Shown here: piece after piece, positions 1 through 7,647 of the stretch
Layout of the letters: each line of letters starts with the position of its first letter
Position numbering within the stretch: the stretch's first letter is position 1
Source of the DNA: CAJMSU01 sp964650315
GTDB lineage: Bacteria > Bacillota_I > Bacilli_A > RF39 > UBA660
Assembly (NCBI GenBank): GCA_964650315.1
Contig: CAZYQE010000004.1
Location: 25,300 to 89,299 of the forward strand
Direction of reading: 5' to 3'
DNA: 64,000 nucleotides
Position numbers and translations under genes: made by a program
The notes under the pieces: model-generated
Told to the model about the DNA's origin: nothing
Seen by the model: the letters and a program-made list of their open reading frames with translations, nothing else
Databases searched by the model: none

Positions 1-195
1 TGTAGCAATATCTATTGGTGTTTTTTCATCTACTAATGCATTCATTGCCGCAAATATTTTACCATTTTTATCACTATAAAAAGAGTCTGGTGTTAATGTC
101 TCACAGGCTTTTTGTAGTGCATATTTTGATAAGAAACAAGCTCCCAATACTGATTGCTCTGCTTCTAAATTATTTGGTAATGTCTTTATTGGCAT
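1..195 (-). CDS. dnaB: Replicative DNA helicase DnaB, N-terminal part (cut by window edge)
   Basis: Reverse translation from the ATG at 195 gives a protein starting MPIKTLPNNLEAEQSVLGAC, the typical N-terminal signature of the hexameric replicative helicase (DnaB; called DnaC in Bacillus). Only the first 65 residues, part of the helical N-terminal domain, are inside the window; the RecA-like motor is beyond position 1. The helicase unwinds DNA ahead of the replisome and binds primase through this domain. It lies 10 bases after rplI and is probably co-transcribed with the phosphodiesterase gene and rplI, the order also found in Bacillus. A GAGGTGAT ribosome binding site precedes the ATG. Confidence 0.93.
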   Translation of the reverse strand, partial: MPIKTLPNNLEAEQSVLGACFLSKYALQKACETLTPDSFYSDKNGKIFAAMNALVDEKTPIDIAT

Positions 196-205
196 AATAT
201 CACCT

Positions 206-646
206 CTATTTTATTATGTGTACTTTTATGGTTGCTTTTATCTTTGAATATAAATTAATATCTACATCATGAAATCCTAACGAAGATAAAGCTCTTTTTA
301 AATCTATTTGATTTTTTTCTATATTATATTTTTTTTCTTTTAAAGCATCTTTTATTTGCTTACTGCTGATGCTTCCAAAAACTTTATCCCCTTTTCCAGT
401 TTTAACTTTAAATTCTAAAACTGTTTTATCTAATTCTTTTTTTAGTTTTTCTGCATTTTCTTTCTTAGTTGATTCCTCTTGAGCTTTTTTAGCTTTTTCT
501 TTTTCTAATTTCTTTAAATTTTCTTTATTTTTTATTACAGCATAACCATTTTTTATTAAAAAGTTTTCTGCATATCCATCTTTTACTTTCTTTATATCGC
601 CTTTTTTACCTTGGTTTCTTAAATCTTTTATAAAGATTACTTCCAT
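206..646 (-). CDS. rplI: 50S ribosomal protein L9
   Basis: Encodes 146 residues beginning MEVIFIKDLRNQGKKGD, the conserved N-terminal rRNA-binding domain of L9, followed by a long charged helix (about residues 45-75) and a C-terminal domain containing GSISSKQI. L9 binds 23S rRNA near the L1 stalk and affects reading-frame maintenance. The reading frame stays open to 667, but the ATG at 646 gives the family N-terminus and has an AAGGTGAA ribosome binding site. The start lies 1 base after the stop of the upstream phosphodiesterase gene, so translation is probably coupled. Confidence 0.97.
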   Translation of the reverse strand: MEVIFIKDLRNQGKKGDIKKVKDGYAENFLIKNGYAVIKNKENLKKLEKEKAKKAQEESTKKENAEKLKKELDKTVLEFKVKTGKGDKVFGSISSKQIKDALKEKKYNIEKNQIDLKRALSSLGFHDVDINLYSKIKATIKVHIIK

Positions 647-647
647 A

Positions 648-1634
648 TTATTCACCTTCTTTAGCAATATAGTCTTTAATCATCTTCTCCACTTTACTTA
701 TAGTAGTGTTTTCAAATCTAGCTGCTCCTTCTGTTTCGTCTCCTCCACCACCAAATTTTTCTAGTAATTTTATAATATTATAGTTTCCTAAACTTCTAGC
801 ACTTAGTCCTACAGTGTTTTTTCCAACTTTTCCTATTACAAAAGCTGCTTCTATATCATTGAAGAATAGTAATGTATCAGCTACCTTAGCTAGATCTTCT
901 CTTCTATAAATGGTATTAGCTCCTGCTTTAGTAAAAGCAATCTTTTTGTTTATTTTATCTATACCAGTCATTAATTTTTGTCGTTCTTTATACTCTTCAA
1001 TATCTTGTTTTAATAAGTATTGAACTTTTTTAGCACTCGCTCCTAGGCTTGCTAGATAAAAAGCTGAGTAATATGTATCTTTGCTTGTTTTTAAAGTAAA
1101 GTTGTTTGTATCTAGTACTATTCCTGATAATAGTATAGTTGCATAATATGAATCTATATCTAAATCATAGTGTTCTATTAATTTTGTAATCATTTCACAA
1201 GTACTTGAAGATTCTGTATCATTTATAATATCAGCATCTTTTATAGTTGTTTTACCCATGTCGTGATGATCTATTACTAGTTTCTTGTCTATTTTCTTTA
1301 GAACTTCTTTATTTTGTACTAAATCTGTTTTATTTGTATCTAACACAATTAGTAAATTCTTTGAATCTTTAGGATTTATTACTTTTTCTATGTTTTCGCT
1401 TTTAATTACGTTAATACATCCTTCTAATTCTTTTAATACCTTTTCTACGCCAAGTTCATGCTCTTCATCGTCTATAATTATATAACAATCTTTATTTTTC
1501 TTTTTAAGAAGCAAGCTTAATCCAACACAACTTCCTAAAGCATCTAAATCTAGGTCTTTATGCCCCATTAAAAAGATTGTTTTAGCATGTCTAATTGCTT
1601 TATTAAATTTCTTTTTTTCTTTTAAAATAGCCAT
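648..1634 (-). CDS. DHH/DHHA1 phosphodiesterase, shortened GdpP-like
   Basis: 328 residues. The DHH-family motif I is MGHKDLDLDALGS (H25, D29, D31), VLDTN is at about 97-101, and the DHH motif VIDHH covers 120-124. GIVLDTNNF follows near 175 and a DHHA1 region ends in GGGG at 295-298. Closest by motif and position (upstream of rplI and dnaB) to the C-terminal half of GdpP, the membrane c-di-AMP phosphodiesterase of about 650 residues. The two N-terminal membrane helices, PAS and degenerate GGDEF domains are absent, and there is no leftover reading frame for them upstream. The usual GGGGH of the DHHA1 domain reads GGGGD here. It may be a soluble c-di-AMP or pApA/nanoRNA phosphodiesterase. The start has a strong TAGGAGG site. 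Confidence 0.82.
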   Translation of the reverse strand: MAILKEKKKFNKAIRHAKTIFLMGHKDLDLDALGSCVGLSLLLKKKNKDCYIIIDDEEHELGVEKVLKELEGCINVIKSENIEKVINPKDSKNLLIVLDTNKTDLVQNKEVLKKIDKKLVIDHHDMGKTTIKDADIINDTESSSTCEMITKLIEHYDLDIDSYYATILLSGIVLDTNNFTLKTSKDTYYSAFYLASLGASAKKVQYLLKQDIEEYKERQKLMTGIDKINKKIAFTKAGANTIYRREDLAKVADTLLFFNDIEAAFVIGKVGKNTVGLSARSLGNYNIIKLLEKFGGGGDETEGAARFENTTISKVEKMIKDYIAKEGE

Positions 1635-1661
1635 ATTTTCCTCCTAGTATTCCTCTTCATT

Positions 1662-1690
1662 ATTATATAATAATTATTGCTTTTTGTAAA
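1662..1690 (-). promoter_or_regulatory. SigA-type promoter for phosphodiesterase-rplI-dnaB
   Basis: On the minus strand TTTACA (1690-1685) is followed after exactly 17 bases by TATAAT (1667-1662). The -35 box directly abuts the T-tail of the rpsR terminator, so one short gap ends one operon and starts the next. Confidence 0.7.
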
Positions 1691-1717
1691 ATAAAAAGAG
1701 CCCTGTATAGTCTCTTT
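1690..1717 (-). terminator. Terminator after rpsR
   Basis: Minus-strand hairpin AAAGAG/CTCTTT (arms at 1717-1712 and 1700-1695) followed by TTTTTATTTT. One arm overlaps the rpsR stop codon. Confidence 0.7.
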
Positions 1718-1934
1718 ATTTTGTATAAGGCATTAAAGCAATTGCTCTTGCTCTTTTAATTGTTTTTGATACTTCTCTTTGATGACGTGCACATGTACCT
1801 GTTGCCCTTCTTGATAAGATTTTTCCTTTTTCATTTACAAATTTCTTTAAAATTTCTGGATTTTTATAATCAAGTTCAACTCTGCCTGCGCACATTAAAC
1901 ATATTTTTCTTCTTCTACGACCAAATTCTGCCAT
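1716..1934 (-). CDS. rpsR: 30S ribosomal protein S18, zinc-binding (C+) form
   Basis: 72 residues, usual length for S18. The conserved core is DYKNPEILKKFVNEKGKI followed by RRATGTCARHQREVSKTIKRARAIALMPY. S18 pairs with S6 on the 30S platform. The protein carries CLMC near residue 12 and CARH near 48, giving three Cys and one His that could bind zinc, so it belongs to the C+ class, unlike the Cys-free form of many bacteria. It is the last gene of the S6-SSB-S18 operon, with ssb ending 15 bases upstream, and is followed directly by a terminator. Confidence 0.97.
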   Translation of the reverse strand: MAEFGRRRRKICLMCAGRVELDYKNPEILKKFVNEKGKILSRRATGTCARHQREVSKTIKRARAIALMPYTK

Positions 1935-1949
1935 TTAAATTCCTCCTTT

Positions 1950-2423
1950 TTAGAATGGTAATTCATCATCACTAATTTCAATACTAGAACCAAAATCAGC
2001 AAATGGATTACTTTCTACATCTGTACCTTTTGGTTCTTCTTTATCTCCAAAATCGTAAGGTGTAGGTTCTTCATTGTCTTTCTTAGTATTAGAGTTGTTA
2101 GCAGAATTTTTAGAACCTAAAAACTCAACATTATCAGCAACTACTTCTGTAACATATCTCTTTTGTCCTTCTTTGTCTTCATAATTTCTTGTTTGAATAC
2201 GTCCATCTATAGCTACTTGACTACCTTGTTGTAGATAGTTCTTAACATTTTCCGCTTGTTTTCTCCATACTACGATATTAATAAAATCTGCTTCTCTTTC
2301 TCCTTGGCTATTAGTAAAACTTCTATTAATAGCAATTGAAAAAGTTGCTACTGGAGTATTGCTTCCAGTATATCTTAATTCAGGATCTCTTGTTAATCTT
2401 CCTATTAAAAATACTTTATTCAT
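1950..2423 (-). CDS. ssb: Single-stranded DNA-binding protein
   Basis: 157 residues. An OB-fold fills about residues 1-110 (MNKVFLIGRLTRDPELRYT, then INRSFTN, DFINIVVWRKQAENV and VAIDGRIQTRNY). A disordered Asn/Glu-rich linker follows, then the acidic tip DDELPF, the docking peptide for RecG, PriA, RecO and other repair partners. It coats single-stranded DNA at forks and during recombination. It sits between rpsF and rpsR as in Bacillus, where the order is conserved, so dosage is tied to ribosomal protein expression. Confidence 0.98.
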   Translation of the reverse strand: MNKVFLIGRLTRDPELRYTGSNTPVATFSIAINRSFTNSQGEREADFINIVVWRKQAENVKNYLQQGSQVAIDGRIQTRNYEDKEGQKRYVTEVVADNVEFLGSKNSANNSNTKKDNEEPTPYDFGDKEEPKGTDVESNPFADFGSSIEISDDELPF

Positions 2424-2435
2424 ATTATATACCTC

Positions 2436-2732
2436 TTATTTTTCTTCTTCGTCTTTTTTTACAATTATATGACGTAATAGATTTTCGTTTATTTTAGCAA
2501 CACGATCAAATTCATCTATAGCATTTGATTTAGCATCAACTACATATAAATAATAGTATCCAGTCTTAGCTTTGTTAATTTCATATGCTAATTCTTTTTG
2601 TCCCATTGCTTTTTCTTCTACTACTTTTGCTTTTTTATCAGTTAAAACCTTTTTCATAGCATCAGCTGTTTTCTTAATTTCAGCTTCCTCCATATCTGGT
2701 TTTACGATAAACATAATTTCATATTGTCTCAT
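2436..2732 (-). CDS. rpsF: 30S ribosomal protein S6
   Basis: 98 residues, full length, starting MRQYEIMFIVKPDMEEAEI. The S6 ferredoxin-like fold is visible through KGQ-like AMGQKELAYEINKAKTGYYYL and a conserved C-terminal NENLLRHIIVK. It forms a heterodimer with S18 on the small-subunit platform. First gene of the rpsF-ssb-rpsR operon; a strong SigA promoter and a structured leader lie immediately upstream and an AGAGGAGG ribosome binding site precedes the ATG. Confidence 0.97.
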   Translation of the reverse strand: MRQYEIMFIVKPDMEEAEIKKTADAMKKVLTDKKAKVVEEKAMGQKELAYEINKAKTGYYYLYVVDAKSNAIDEFDRVAKINENLLRHIIVKKDEEEK

Positions 2733-2837
2733 ATCGCACCTCCTCTTGGACTAATGACCCATAAATAATTTATGAGTAAGGAGTATTTAAAATACTCGTA
2801 TGTATTATAGCAAAAAAATTGTGTTTTGTAAATTTTA
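2733..2837 (-). promoter_or_regulatory. Promoter and structured leader of rpsF-ssb-rpsR
   Basis: Minus strand: TTTACA, 17 bases, TATAAT (the -10 at about 2808-2803). The transcript then contains a perfect 7-bp hairpin GAGTATT-TTA-AATACTC and a second 9-bp hairpin ACTCATAAA-TTA-TTTATGGGT before the AGAGGAGG site. In Firmicutes this operon can be autoregulated by an S6:S18 complex bound to its leader. The leader position fits, but I do not see the CCG loop element expected of the described class, so the regulatory role is inference. Confidence 0.6.
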
Positions 2838-2874
2838 TTTTATAATTATTTTTATTAATATATTTGAAAACATT

Positions 2875-2902
2875 TAAAAAGACGTTAATTATAACGTCTT
2901 TT
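2875..2902 (-). terminator. Terminator after ychF
   Basis: Minus-strand stem AAAAGACGTT / AACGTCTTTT with a 6-base loop and a T-rich tail, starting 2 bases after the ychF stop. It is nearly palindromic and could also act on the other strand. Confidence 0.8.
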
Positions 2903-2903
2903 C

Positions 2904-4004
2904 TTATACATTAAATCTAAAGTGGCAGATGTCTCCATCTTGCATTAAATAGTCTTTTCCTTCAAGTCTTGCTTTTCCTGCTTCTTTTACCTTTAATTCA
3001 CTTCCGCATTCTATTAAATCATCGTATGACATAACTTCTGCTCTAATAAATCCTTTTTCAAAATCTGTATGAATAATTCCAGCACATTTTTTGGCATTCA
3101 TTCCTTTTTTAAATGTCCAAGCCCTGACTTCGTCTTTTCCTACTGTGAAATATGTTGCAAGTCCTAAAATATCATAAGTAGCAGTAATTAATTTATCTAA
3201 ACCACTTTCTCCTAAACCTAGTCCTTCTAACATTTCTTGTTTATCTTCTGTTGATAATTCACTTAATTCTTCTTCTATAGCTGCACAAAGACTAACTACT
3301 TTTGCATTTTCTTTAGAAGCATATTCTTTTACTTGTTTAACATAAGGATTATCCTCATTATCTATATCATCTTCAGTTACATTAGCTAAGTATATAATTG
3401 GTTTTAGCGTTAGAAAACTATATGATTTTAATATACTTTTCTCATCTTTATCTAAATCTATTTGTCTTAATGGAATATTTTCTTCTAAAGCTTTTTTACA
3501 TTTTTCTAAAGCTTCTACTTCTATTAAATCATCTTTGTTTTTAGTAGTTCTAGCTTTTTTACCTACTTTATCTAATCTATTATTAACTATATCTAAATCT
3601 GCAATTATTAATTCTAAATTAATTGTTTCTATATCTCTTACTGGATCAATAGTTCCATCTACATGAATAATTTTGCCATCATCAAAACATCTAACTACTT
3701 CTACTATGGCATCTACTTCTCTTATATGTGATAAGAATTTATTACCTAATCCTTCACCTTTAGAAGCTCCTTTTACTAATCCAGCTATATCTGTAAATTC
3801 ATAAGCTGTTGGGATAAACCTTTTTGGTTCATACATTTCTTTTAATTTATCCATTCTTTCATCTGGTACTGTTACTACTCCTACATTTGGTTCTATTGTT
3901 GCAAAAGGATAGTTTTCTGCTAAAATTTTTTGATTAGTAATTGCATTAAATAATGTTGATTTCCCTACGTTTGGTAATCCAACGATTCCTGCTGTTAAAG
4001 CCAT
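2904..4004 (-). CDS. ychF: Obg-like ribosome-binding ATPase YchF
   Basis: 366 residues, typical length. Walker A is GLPNVGKST at residues 8-16, with DIAGLVKGASKGEGLGNKFLS as switch II and TAYEFTD before it; a coiled-coil insert follows and the C-terminal TGS domain carries AWTFKKGMNAKKCAGIIHTDFEKGFIRAEV. YchF (OLA1/EngD) is a TRAFAC-class P-loop protein preferring ATP, binds ribosomes and is linked to stress adaptation. It has its own extended -10 promoter and terminator, so it is a single-gene unit between rpsF and the transporter gene. Confidence 0.97.
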   Translation of the reverse strand: MALTAGIVGLPNVGKSTLFNAITNQKILAENYPFATIEPNVGVVTVPDERMDKLKEMYEPKRFIPTAYEFTDIAGLVKGASKGEGLGNKFLSHIREVDAIVEVVRCFDDGKIIHVDGTIDPVRDIETINLELIIADLDIVNNRLDKVGKKARTTKNKDDLIEVEALEKCKKALEENIPLRQIDLDKDEKSILKSYSFLTLKPIIYLANVTEDDIDNEDNPYVKQVKEYASKENAKVVSLCAAIEEELSELSTEDKQEMLEGLGLGESGLDKLITATYDILGLATYFTVGKDEVRAWTFKKGMNAKKCAGIIHTDFEKGFIRAEVMSYDDLIECGSELKVKEAGKARLEGKDYLMQDGDICHFRFNV

Positions 4005-4023
4005 AAAATCCCTCTTTTCTGTT

Positions 4024-4055
4024 AAATATTATAACATATTCTTTATATCAATAAA
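4024..4055 (-). promoter_or_regulatory. Extended -10 promoter for ychF
   Basis: The minus strand reads TGTTATAAT (TATAAT at 4033-4028), an extended -10 element, with only a weak -35. It is about 25 bases upstream of the ychF start, followed by AGAGGG as ribosome binding site. Confidence 0.55.
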
Positions 4056-4083
4056 ATAAAAACACCTAAAAAGGCGTTTTGTT
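4055..4083 (-). terminator. Terminator after the AbgT-family transporter
   Basis: Minus-strand stem AAAACGCCT / AGGTGTTTT (one G-U pair) with a short T-rich loop and a T-rich tail, 4 bases after the transporter stop codon. Confidence 0.8.
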
Positions 4084-5679
4084 TTATAATGTTGGGAATA
4101 CTCCTGGACCTATTGGAAGTCCTATTATATACCATCCTACTATTAATAAAATCCATGTTGCGGCCATTATTAAGAAATATGGTCTTATTATTTTTAAAGA
4201 TTTTCTTATAGTTATTGGTTTTTGTTTGTTTAAGTTATATAAGTTTAAATATCCTATATATATAACGAAGGATGCCAAAATTGGTGTAAATCCATTAGTA
4301 ATAGAGTTCCCTACCCTCATTACAATTTGTGCAAATTGCGGTGAAATATTAGATTGCATAAACATTGGAACTACTACTGGTGCGAATATCATCCATTTAG
4401 TAGTAGGACTTGTTAAGAACAAGTTAGCAATCGCTATAAGTATAACTGTTGTTATAATTAATGGTATTCCACTAAAGTTTGTTATTGATAGTAAATTTGA
4501 TAACCATGTTGTAATAATAATACCTATATTAGTATGTTTATATATAGCAATAAATTGAGATACTACGAACATTAATATAAATATATAACTTACTTTATTA
4601 AAATATGCTCCTGCTTTTTCAATTAAATCTTTATCATTTCTTATTGATTTAGAACTTATAGCATATGCTATTCCTGCTAATAAGAATAATAAAGCTATCA
4701 TAAAAGTAAATCCATCTTGGAAATATGATTTTTCTCCAAATAATTGAGCTAAATATGTTTTTTGATTCATATCTAATAACATACCGGAATATGGTAATCC
4801 TGGTATCAACATATATACAAATGCTAATATTACTATTATAGTCATTATAAATGCTGATCTTAATCCCTTTTTCTCATGTTTATCTTGTTCTATTTGTCGT
4901 TGTTCTTCTTCTTCTAGATTTATTACTCTATATTGTTCTGTTTTAGCAAATTCATCTTCTCTTTTGTATTTACCAATTTTAGGAGCAATTAATTTTTCTA
5001 TTATAAATGTTCCTACTACTGAAGTAATTATTGAAGCTGCAATTATAAATATTAGGTTTGATGTTAATGCAACGTGTATATTTTCATCTATTAATACTGC
5101 TGCTGCTCTTGTATAATCCATTAGAGATATTTCCATAGATCCTACGAATAAAGTTACTCCGTATCCAAATGCTACACCACAGAAAGCAGTTACAATACCT
5201 AATATTGGATTCCTATCATTCATAAAATATACTAATGCTATTAATGGTATTAATATTGCATATCCAACTTCATTTATAAGTGATGATATAGTAGCAATAA
5301 ATATTATTAAAAATGTTAAAAAATACTTTGGTACTTTAGTTAAATATCTTTTTGTAAATGTTTTTATTAAGCCACTAGCTTCTGCTATAGTTAAACCTAT
5401 TAAAGATATTAATAATGTCCCAAGTGGAGCAAAACTAATAAAATTCTTAGCTGCACTACTTATTAAAAATTTCATTCCATCAAAACTTAACATATTTTCA
5501 ACAGCTACTAATGTTGGTTCTAATTCATTAGTATTTGCATTAACTGTATTGTATGTAGCTTGCATTTGAAAACCTGATAACACAGCACTTAATACTATGA
5601 TAAATAGTGTTAAAAACACAAATACTGTTATTGGATGAAAATAAAACTTTTTCAATTTTAATTTTCTTTTATCATTCAT
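4084..5679 (-). CDS. AbgT-family transporter
   Basis: 531 residues and about 12-13 predicted hydrophobic segments. The FAPLGTLLISLIGLTIAEASGLI stretch near 82-105, in pieces, matches the AbgT (p-aminobenzoyl-glutamate importer / antimetabolite exporter) family, as do ISSLINEVGYAILIPL and the C-terminal LTSPTTKWMIFAPVVVPMF and RVGNSITNGFTPI hairpin motifs. AbgT proteins are dimeric inverted-topology ion-coupled carriers. A charged cytoplasmic loop (about 240-275, EEEEQRQIEQDKHEKKG) interrupts the helices. The substrate cannot be read from sequence. It follows the DUF951 gene by 3 bases, so it is probably carried on the parA-parB transcript. Confidence 0.85.
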   Translation of the reverse strand: MNDKRKLKLKKFYFHPITVFVFLTLFIIVLSAVLSGFQMQATYNTVNANTNELEPTLVAVENMLSFDGMKFLISSAAKNFISFAPLGTLLISLIGLTIAEASGLIKTFTKRYLTKVPKYFLTFLIIFIATISSLINEVGYAILIPLIALVYFMNDRNPILGIVTAFCGVAFGYGVTLFVGSMEISLMDYTRAAAVLIDENIHVALTSNLIFIIAASIITSVVGTFIIEKLIAPKIGKYKREDEFAKTEQYRVINLEEEEQRQIEQDKHEKKGLRSAFIMTIIVILAFVYMLIPGLPYSGMLLDMNQKTYLAQLFGEKSYFQDGFTFMIALLFLLAGIAYAISSKSIRNDKDLIEKAGAYFNKVSYIFILMFVVSQFIAIYKHTNIGIIITTWLSNLLSITNFSGIPLIITTVILIAIANLFLTSPTTKWMIFAPVVVPMFMQSNISPQFAQIVMRVGNSITNGFTPILASFVIYIGYLNLYNLNKQKPITIRKSLKIIRPYFLIMAATWILLIVGWYIIGLPIGPGVFPTL

Positions 5680-5682
5680 ATT

Positions 5683-5883
5683 TTAATCCTCCTGAGAAAT
5701 TATTTTTTTCAGTTTTTTATTGAATTCAATACGTGGTATTAATACCGTTCTACCACAATTTAAACATTTTATTTTTATATCTGCTCCCATCCTTGTAATT
5801 TCCCATTCGTTAGTTCCACAAGGATGTGGTTTTTTCATAACTACTTTTGTTCCTAAATTATAGTTTAAATCTTTATTTTCCAT
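5683..5883 (-). CDS. DUF951 family small protein (YyzM-like)
   Basis: 66 residues. The conserved block is VVMKKPHPCGTNEWEITRMG followed by ADIKIKCLNCGRTVLIPR, which is diagnostic of DUF951 (YyzM in Bacillus). One Cys in PHPCG and a CLNC pair could form a zinc knuckle or treble-clef-like site; I infer nucleic-acid binding, but no function is established. In Bacilli this family commonly lies next to parB/ychF, as here: 9 bases after parB and 3 before the transporter. Confidence 0.9.
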   Translation of the reverse strand: MENKDLNYNLGTKVVMKKPHPCGTNEWEITRMGADIKIKCLNCGRTVLIPRIEFNKKLKKIISQED

Positions 5884-5892
5884 ATTTTCCTC

Positions 5893-6786
5893 TTAATTAT
5901 TAATATTTATATTCATTATTTCTAGTAATCTATTTAAGTCGTTATTATTAACAAATTTTATTTCTATTTTATTAGATCTAACTTTTACTTTTGTTCCTAA
6001 TTGTTCTGATAGACTATCTTCTAAATATTTATATTCGTTACTTTTAGTATTAGTTTTGATTTTGTTTGTTCTTTCATATTTTTCTTTTGATTTTGTTAAG
6101 TCTTCTAATTGTCTTACACTTAAGTCTTCTTTTATGATTTTATTAGCTAAAGTTCTTTGTTGTTCTTCACTATCTAGTTTACTTAATACTCTTGCATGTC
6201 CCATTGTTATTTTTTTTTCTGCTATTTTATCTTGAATATCTTTAGGTAAAGTAAGTAATCCTATCATATTAGTTATATGACTTCTACTTTTTCCTAATCT
6301 TTTAGCAAGTGTTTCTTGAGTTAATTCTAGTTGATCTAATAGTTTTTTATAAGCATTAGCTTCTTCTATAGCGCTTAAATTTTCTCTTTGTAAGTTTTCT
6401 AGTAGAGCAATTTCCATCATTTCTTCATCAGTGAAATCTCTAATGATTGCAGGAATTTCTTCTAATCCAGCCATTTTAGAAGCTTTTACTCTTCTTTCAC
6501 CAGCTATTATTTCATATCCTTTAATACTTTTTTTAATAATAATTGGTTGAAATACACCATGTTCTTTTATCGAATCAGATAATTCTTGTAGCGCTTCTTC
6601 ATCAAACACTTGTCTAGGCTGATATGGATTGCTTCTTAGATCATCTAATTTTACTGTTGTTATTTCTTCTTTTGGTGTTTCTGTTATTATTTTTTCTTCC
6701 ATTTTATCATAAGCGATTGGTTCGTTATAAAATAATTCTTCCAACCCTCTTCCTAGTGCTCTTCTCTTATTTTCCATTCTTCTCAA
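5893..6786 (-). CDS. parB: Chromosome partitioning protein ParB (Spo0J)
   Basis: 297 residues from TTG at 6786, or 294 from ATG at 6777. The N-terminal KRRALGRGLEELF is the ParA-stimulating peptide. The CTPase region holds RSNPYQPR and GERRVKASKMAG, and a helix-turn-helix follows (TLAKRLGKSRSHITNMIGLL). The C-terminal part carries the dimerisation domain. ParB loads on parS as a CTP-gated clamp and recruits SMC. Its recognition residues (Arg in KSRSHITN, Gly in MGHAR) match parS-specific ParB rather than Noc. The gene overlaps the 3' end of parA. TTG has an AAGGA site at good spacing; the ATG fits the usual N-terminus better. Confidence 0.96.
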   Translation of the reverse strand: MRRMENKRRALGRGLEELFYNEPIAYDKMEEKIITETPKEEITTVKLDDLRSNPYQPRQVFDEEALQELSDSIKEHGVFQPIIIKKSIKGYEIIAGERRVKASKMAGLEEIPAIIRDFTDEEMMEIALLENLQRENLSAIEEANAYKKLLDQLELTQETLAKRLGKSRSHITNMIGLLTLPKDIQDKIAEKKITMGHARVLSKLDSEEQQRTLANKIIKEDLSVRQLEDLTKSKEKYERTNKIKTNTKSNEYKYLEDSLSEQLGTKVKVRSNKIEIKFVNNNDLNRLLEIMNININN

Positions 6787-7552
6787 TCACTTCCTTTGCT
6801 AGATTTAAATACGCTTCAGATCCCCTACTCTTTGGATCATACGCTATTATAGGTTCTCCATGTGATGGAGCTTCTGTTAATCTAATTAATCTTGGAATTA
6901 TTGTATTATATACTTTTTCTTTAAAAAACTTTCTTATATCTTCTACTACTTCAAATCCTAAGTTAGTTCTAGCATCTAACATTGTTAGTAATACTCCTTC
7001 TATATCTAAAGTAGGATTTAATCCTTTTTGAGCAAGCATTATTGTTTTTAATAATTGAGTAATTCCCTCTAATGCAAAGAATTCGCATTGTACTGGAATT
7101 ATCACTGAATTTGATGCTGTCAAAGCATTTGTAGTTAATACTTCTAACGATGGCGGACAGTCAATAATAACAAAATCATAATTATCTTTTATTGGATCTA
7201 AATTCTTTTTTAATTGTCCACCAGTAGAAAAATTAGGTTCTGTTCTGCTTTTAGCAATTAATTCAATATTTACACCTGCAAGTTGTATGTTAGCTGGTAA
7301 TACGTATAAGTTTTTATATTTTGTTTTGATCATAGCATCTTCTATTTTACATTCCCCTGTTAAAACATCATAAATACTTTTATCTATATCACCTTTATTT
7401 ATTCCAACACCGGTAGTTGTGTTTCCTTGAGGATCTAAATCTATTAATAATACTTTTTTACCTAATACTGCTAATGATGCAGAAAGATTTATACTGGTAG
7501 TAGTCTTACCTACTCCACCTTTTTGGTTTACTAAAGAGATAACCTTTCCCAT
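6767..7552 (-). CDS. parA: Chromosome partitioning ATPase ParA (Soj)
   Basis: 261 residues. The deviant Walker A KGGVGKTT is at about residues 10-17 (NQKGGVGKTTTSINLSASLA), DLDPQGNTTTG is at 38-48, and Walker B is VIIDCPPSL near 131. ParA/Soj is a dynamic nucleoid-bound ATPase that acts with ParB in origin segregation and modulates DnaA. It overlaps parB by 11-20 bases and has its own promoter upstream, after the noc terminator. Length and motifs are those of Bacillus Soj. Confidence 0.97.
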   Translation of the reverse strand: MGKVISLVNQKGGVGKTTTSINLSASLAVLGKKVLLIDLDPQGNTTTGVGINKGDIDKSIYDVLTGECKIEDAMIKTKYKNLYVLPANIQLAGVNIELIAKSRTEPNFSTGGQLKKNLDPIKDNYDFVIIDCPPSLEVLTTNALTASNSVIIPVQCEFFALEGITQLLKTIMLAQKGLNPTLDIEGVLLTMLDARTNLGFEVVEDIRKFFKEKVYNTIIPRLIRLTEAPSHGEPIIAYDPKSRGSEAYLNLAKEVIEKNGK

Positions 7553-7574
7553 CTAATCACCCATTTCCATTGTA

Positions 7575-7612
7575 CTTATTATATTGTATCAAATATTAGC
7601 AATTTTTTAAAT
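7575..7612 (-). promoter_or_regulatory. Promoter for parA-parB-DUF951-transporter
   Basis: Minus strand: TTTAAA, 17 bases, TACAAT preceded by TGA (extended -10). It lies between the noc terminator and the parA start. No parS is seen in this gap. Confidence 0.5.
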
Positions 7613-7621
7613 GTTTTTATG

Positions 7622-7647
7622 AAAAAAAGTAGATTTTATCTACTTTA
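7622..7647 (-). terminator. Terminator after noc
   Basis: Minus-strand hairpin AAAGTAGA-TAAAA-TCTACTTT followed by TTTT; one arm overlaps the noc stop codon. Confidence 0.8.

Noticed and set aside
4079..4558. 159-residue plus-strand frame opposite the AbgT-family transporter
   Set aside because: The minus-strand frame is a full-length membrane transporter with a start, terminator and family motifs; the plus-strand frame has no start signal.
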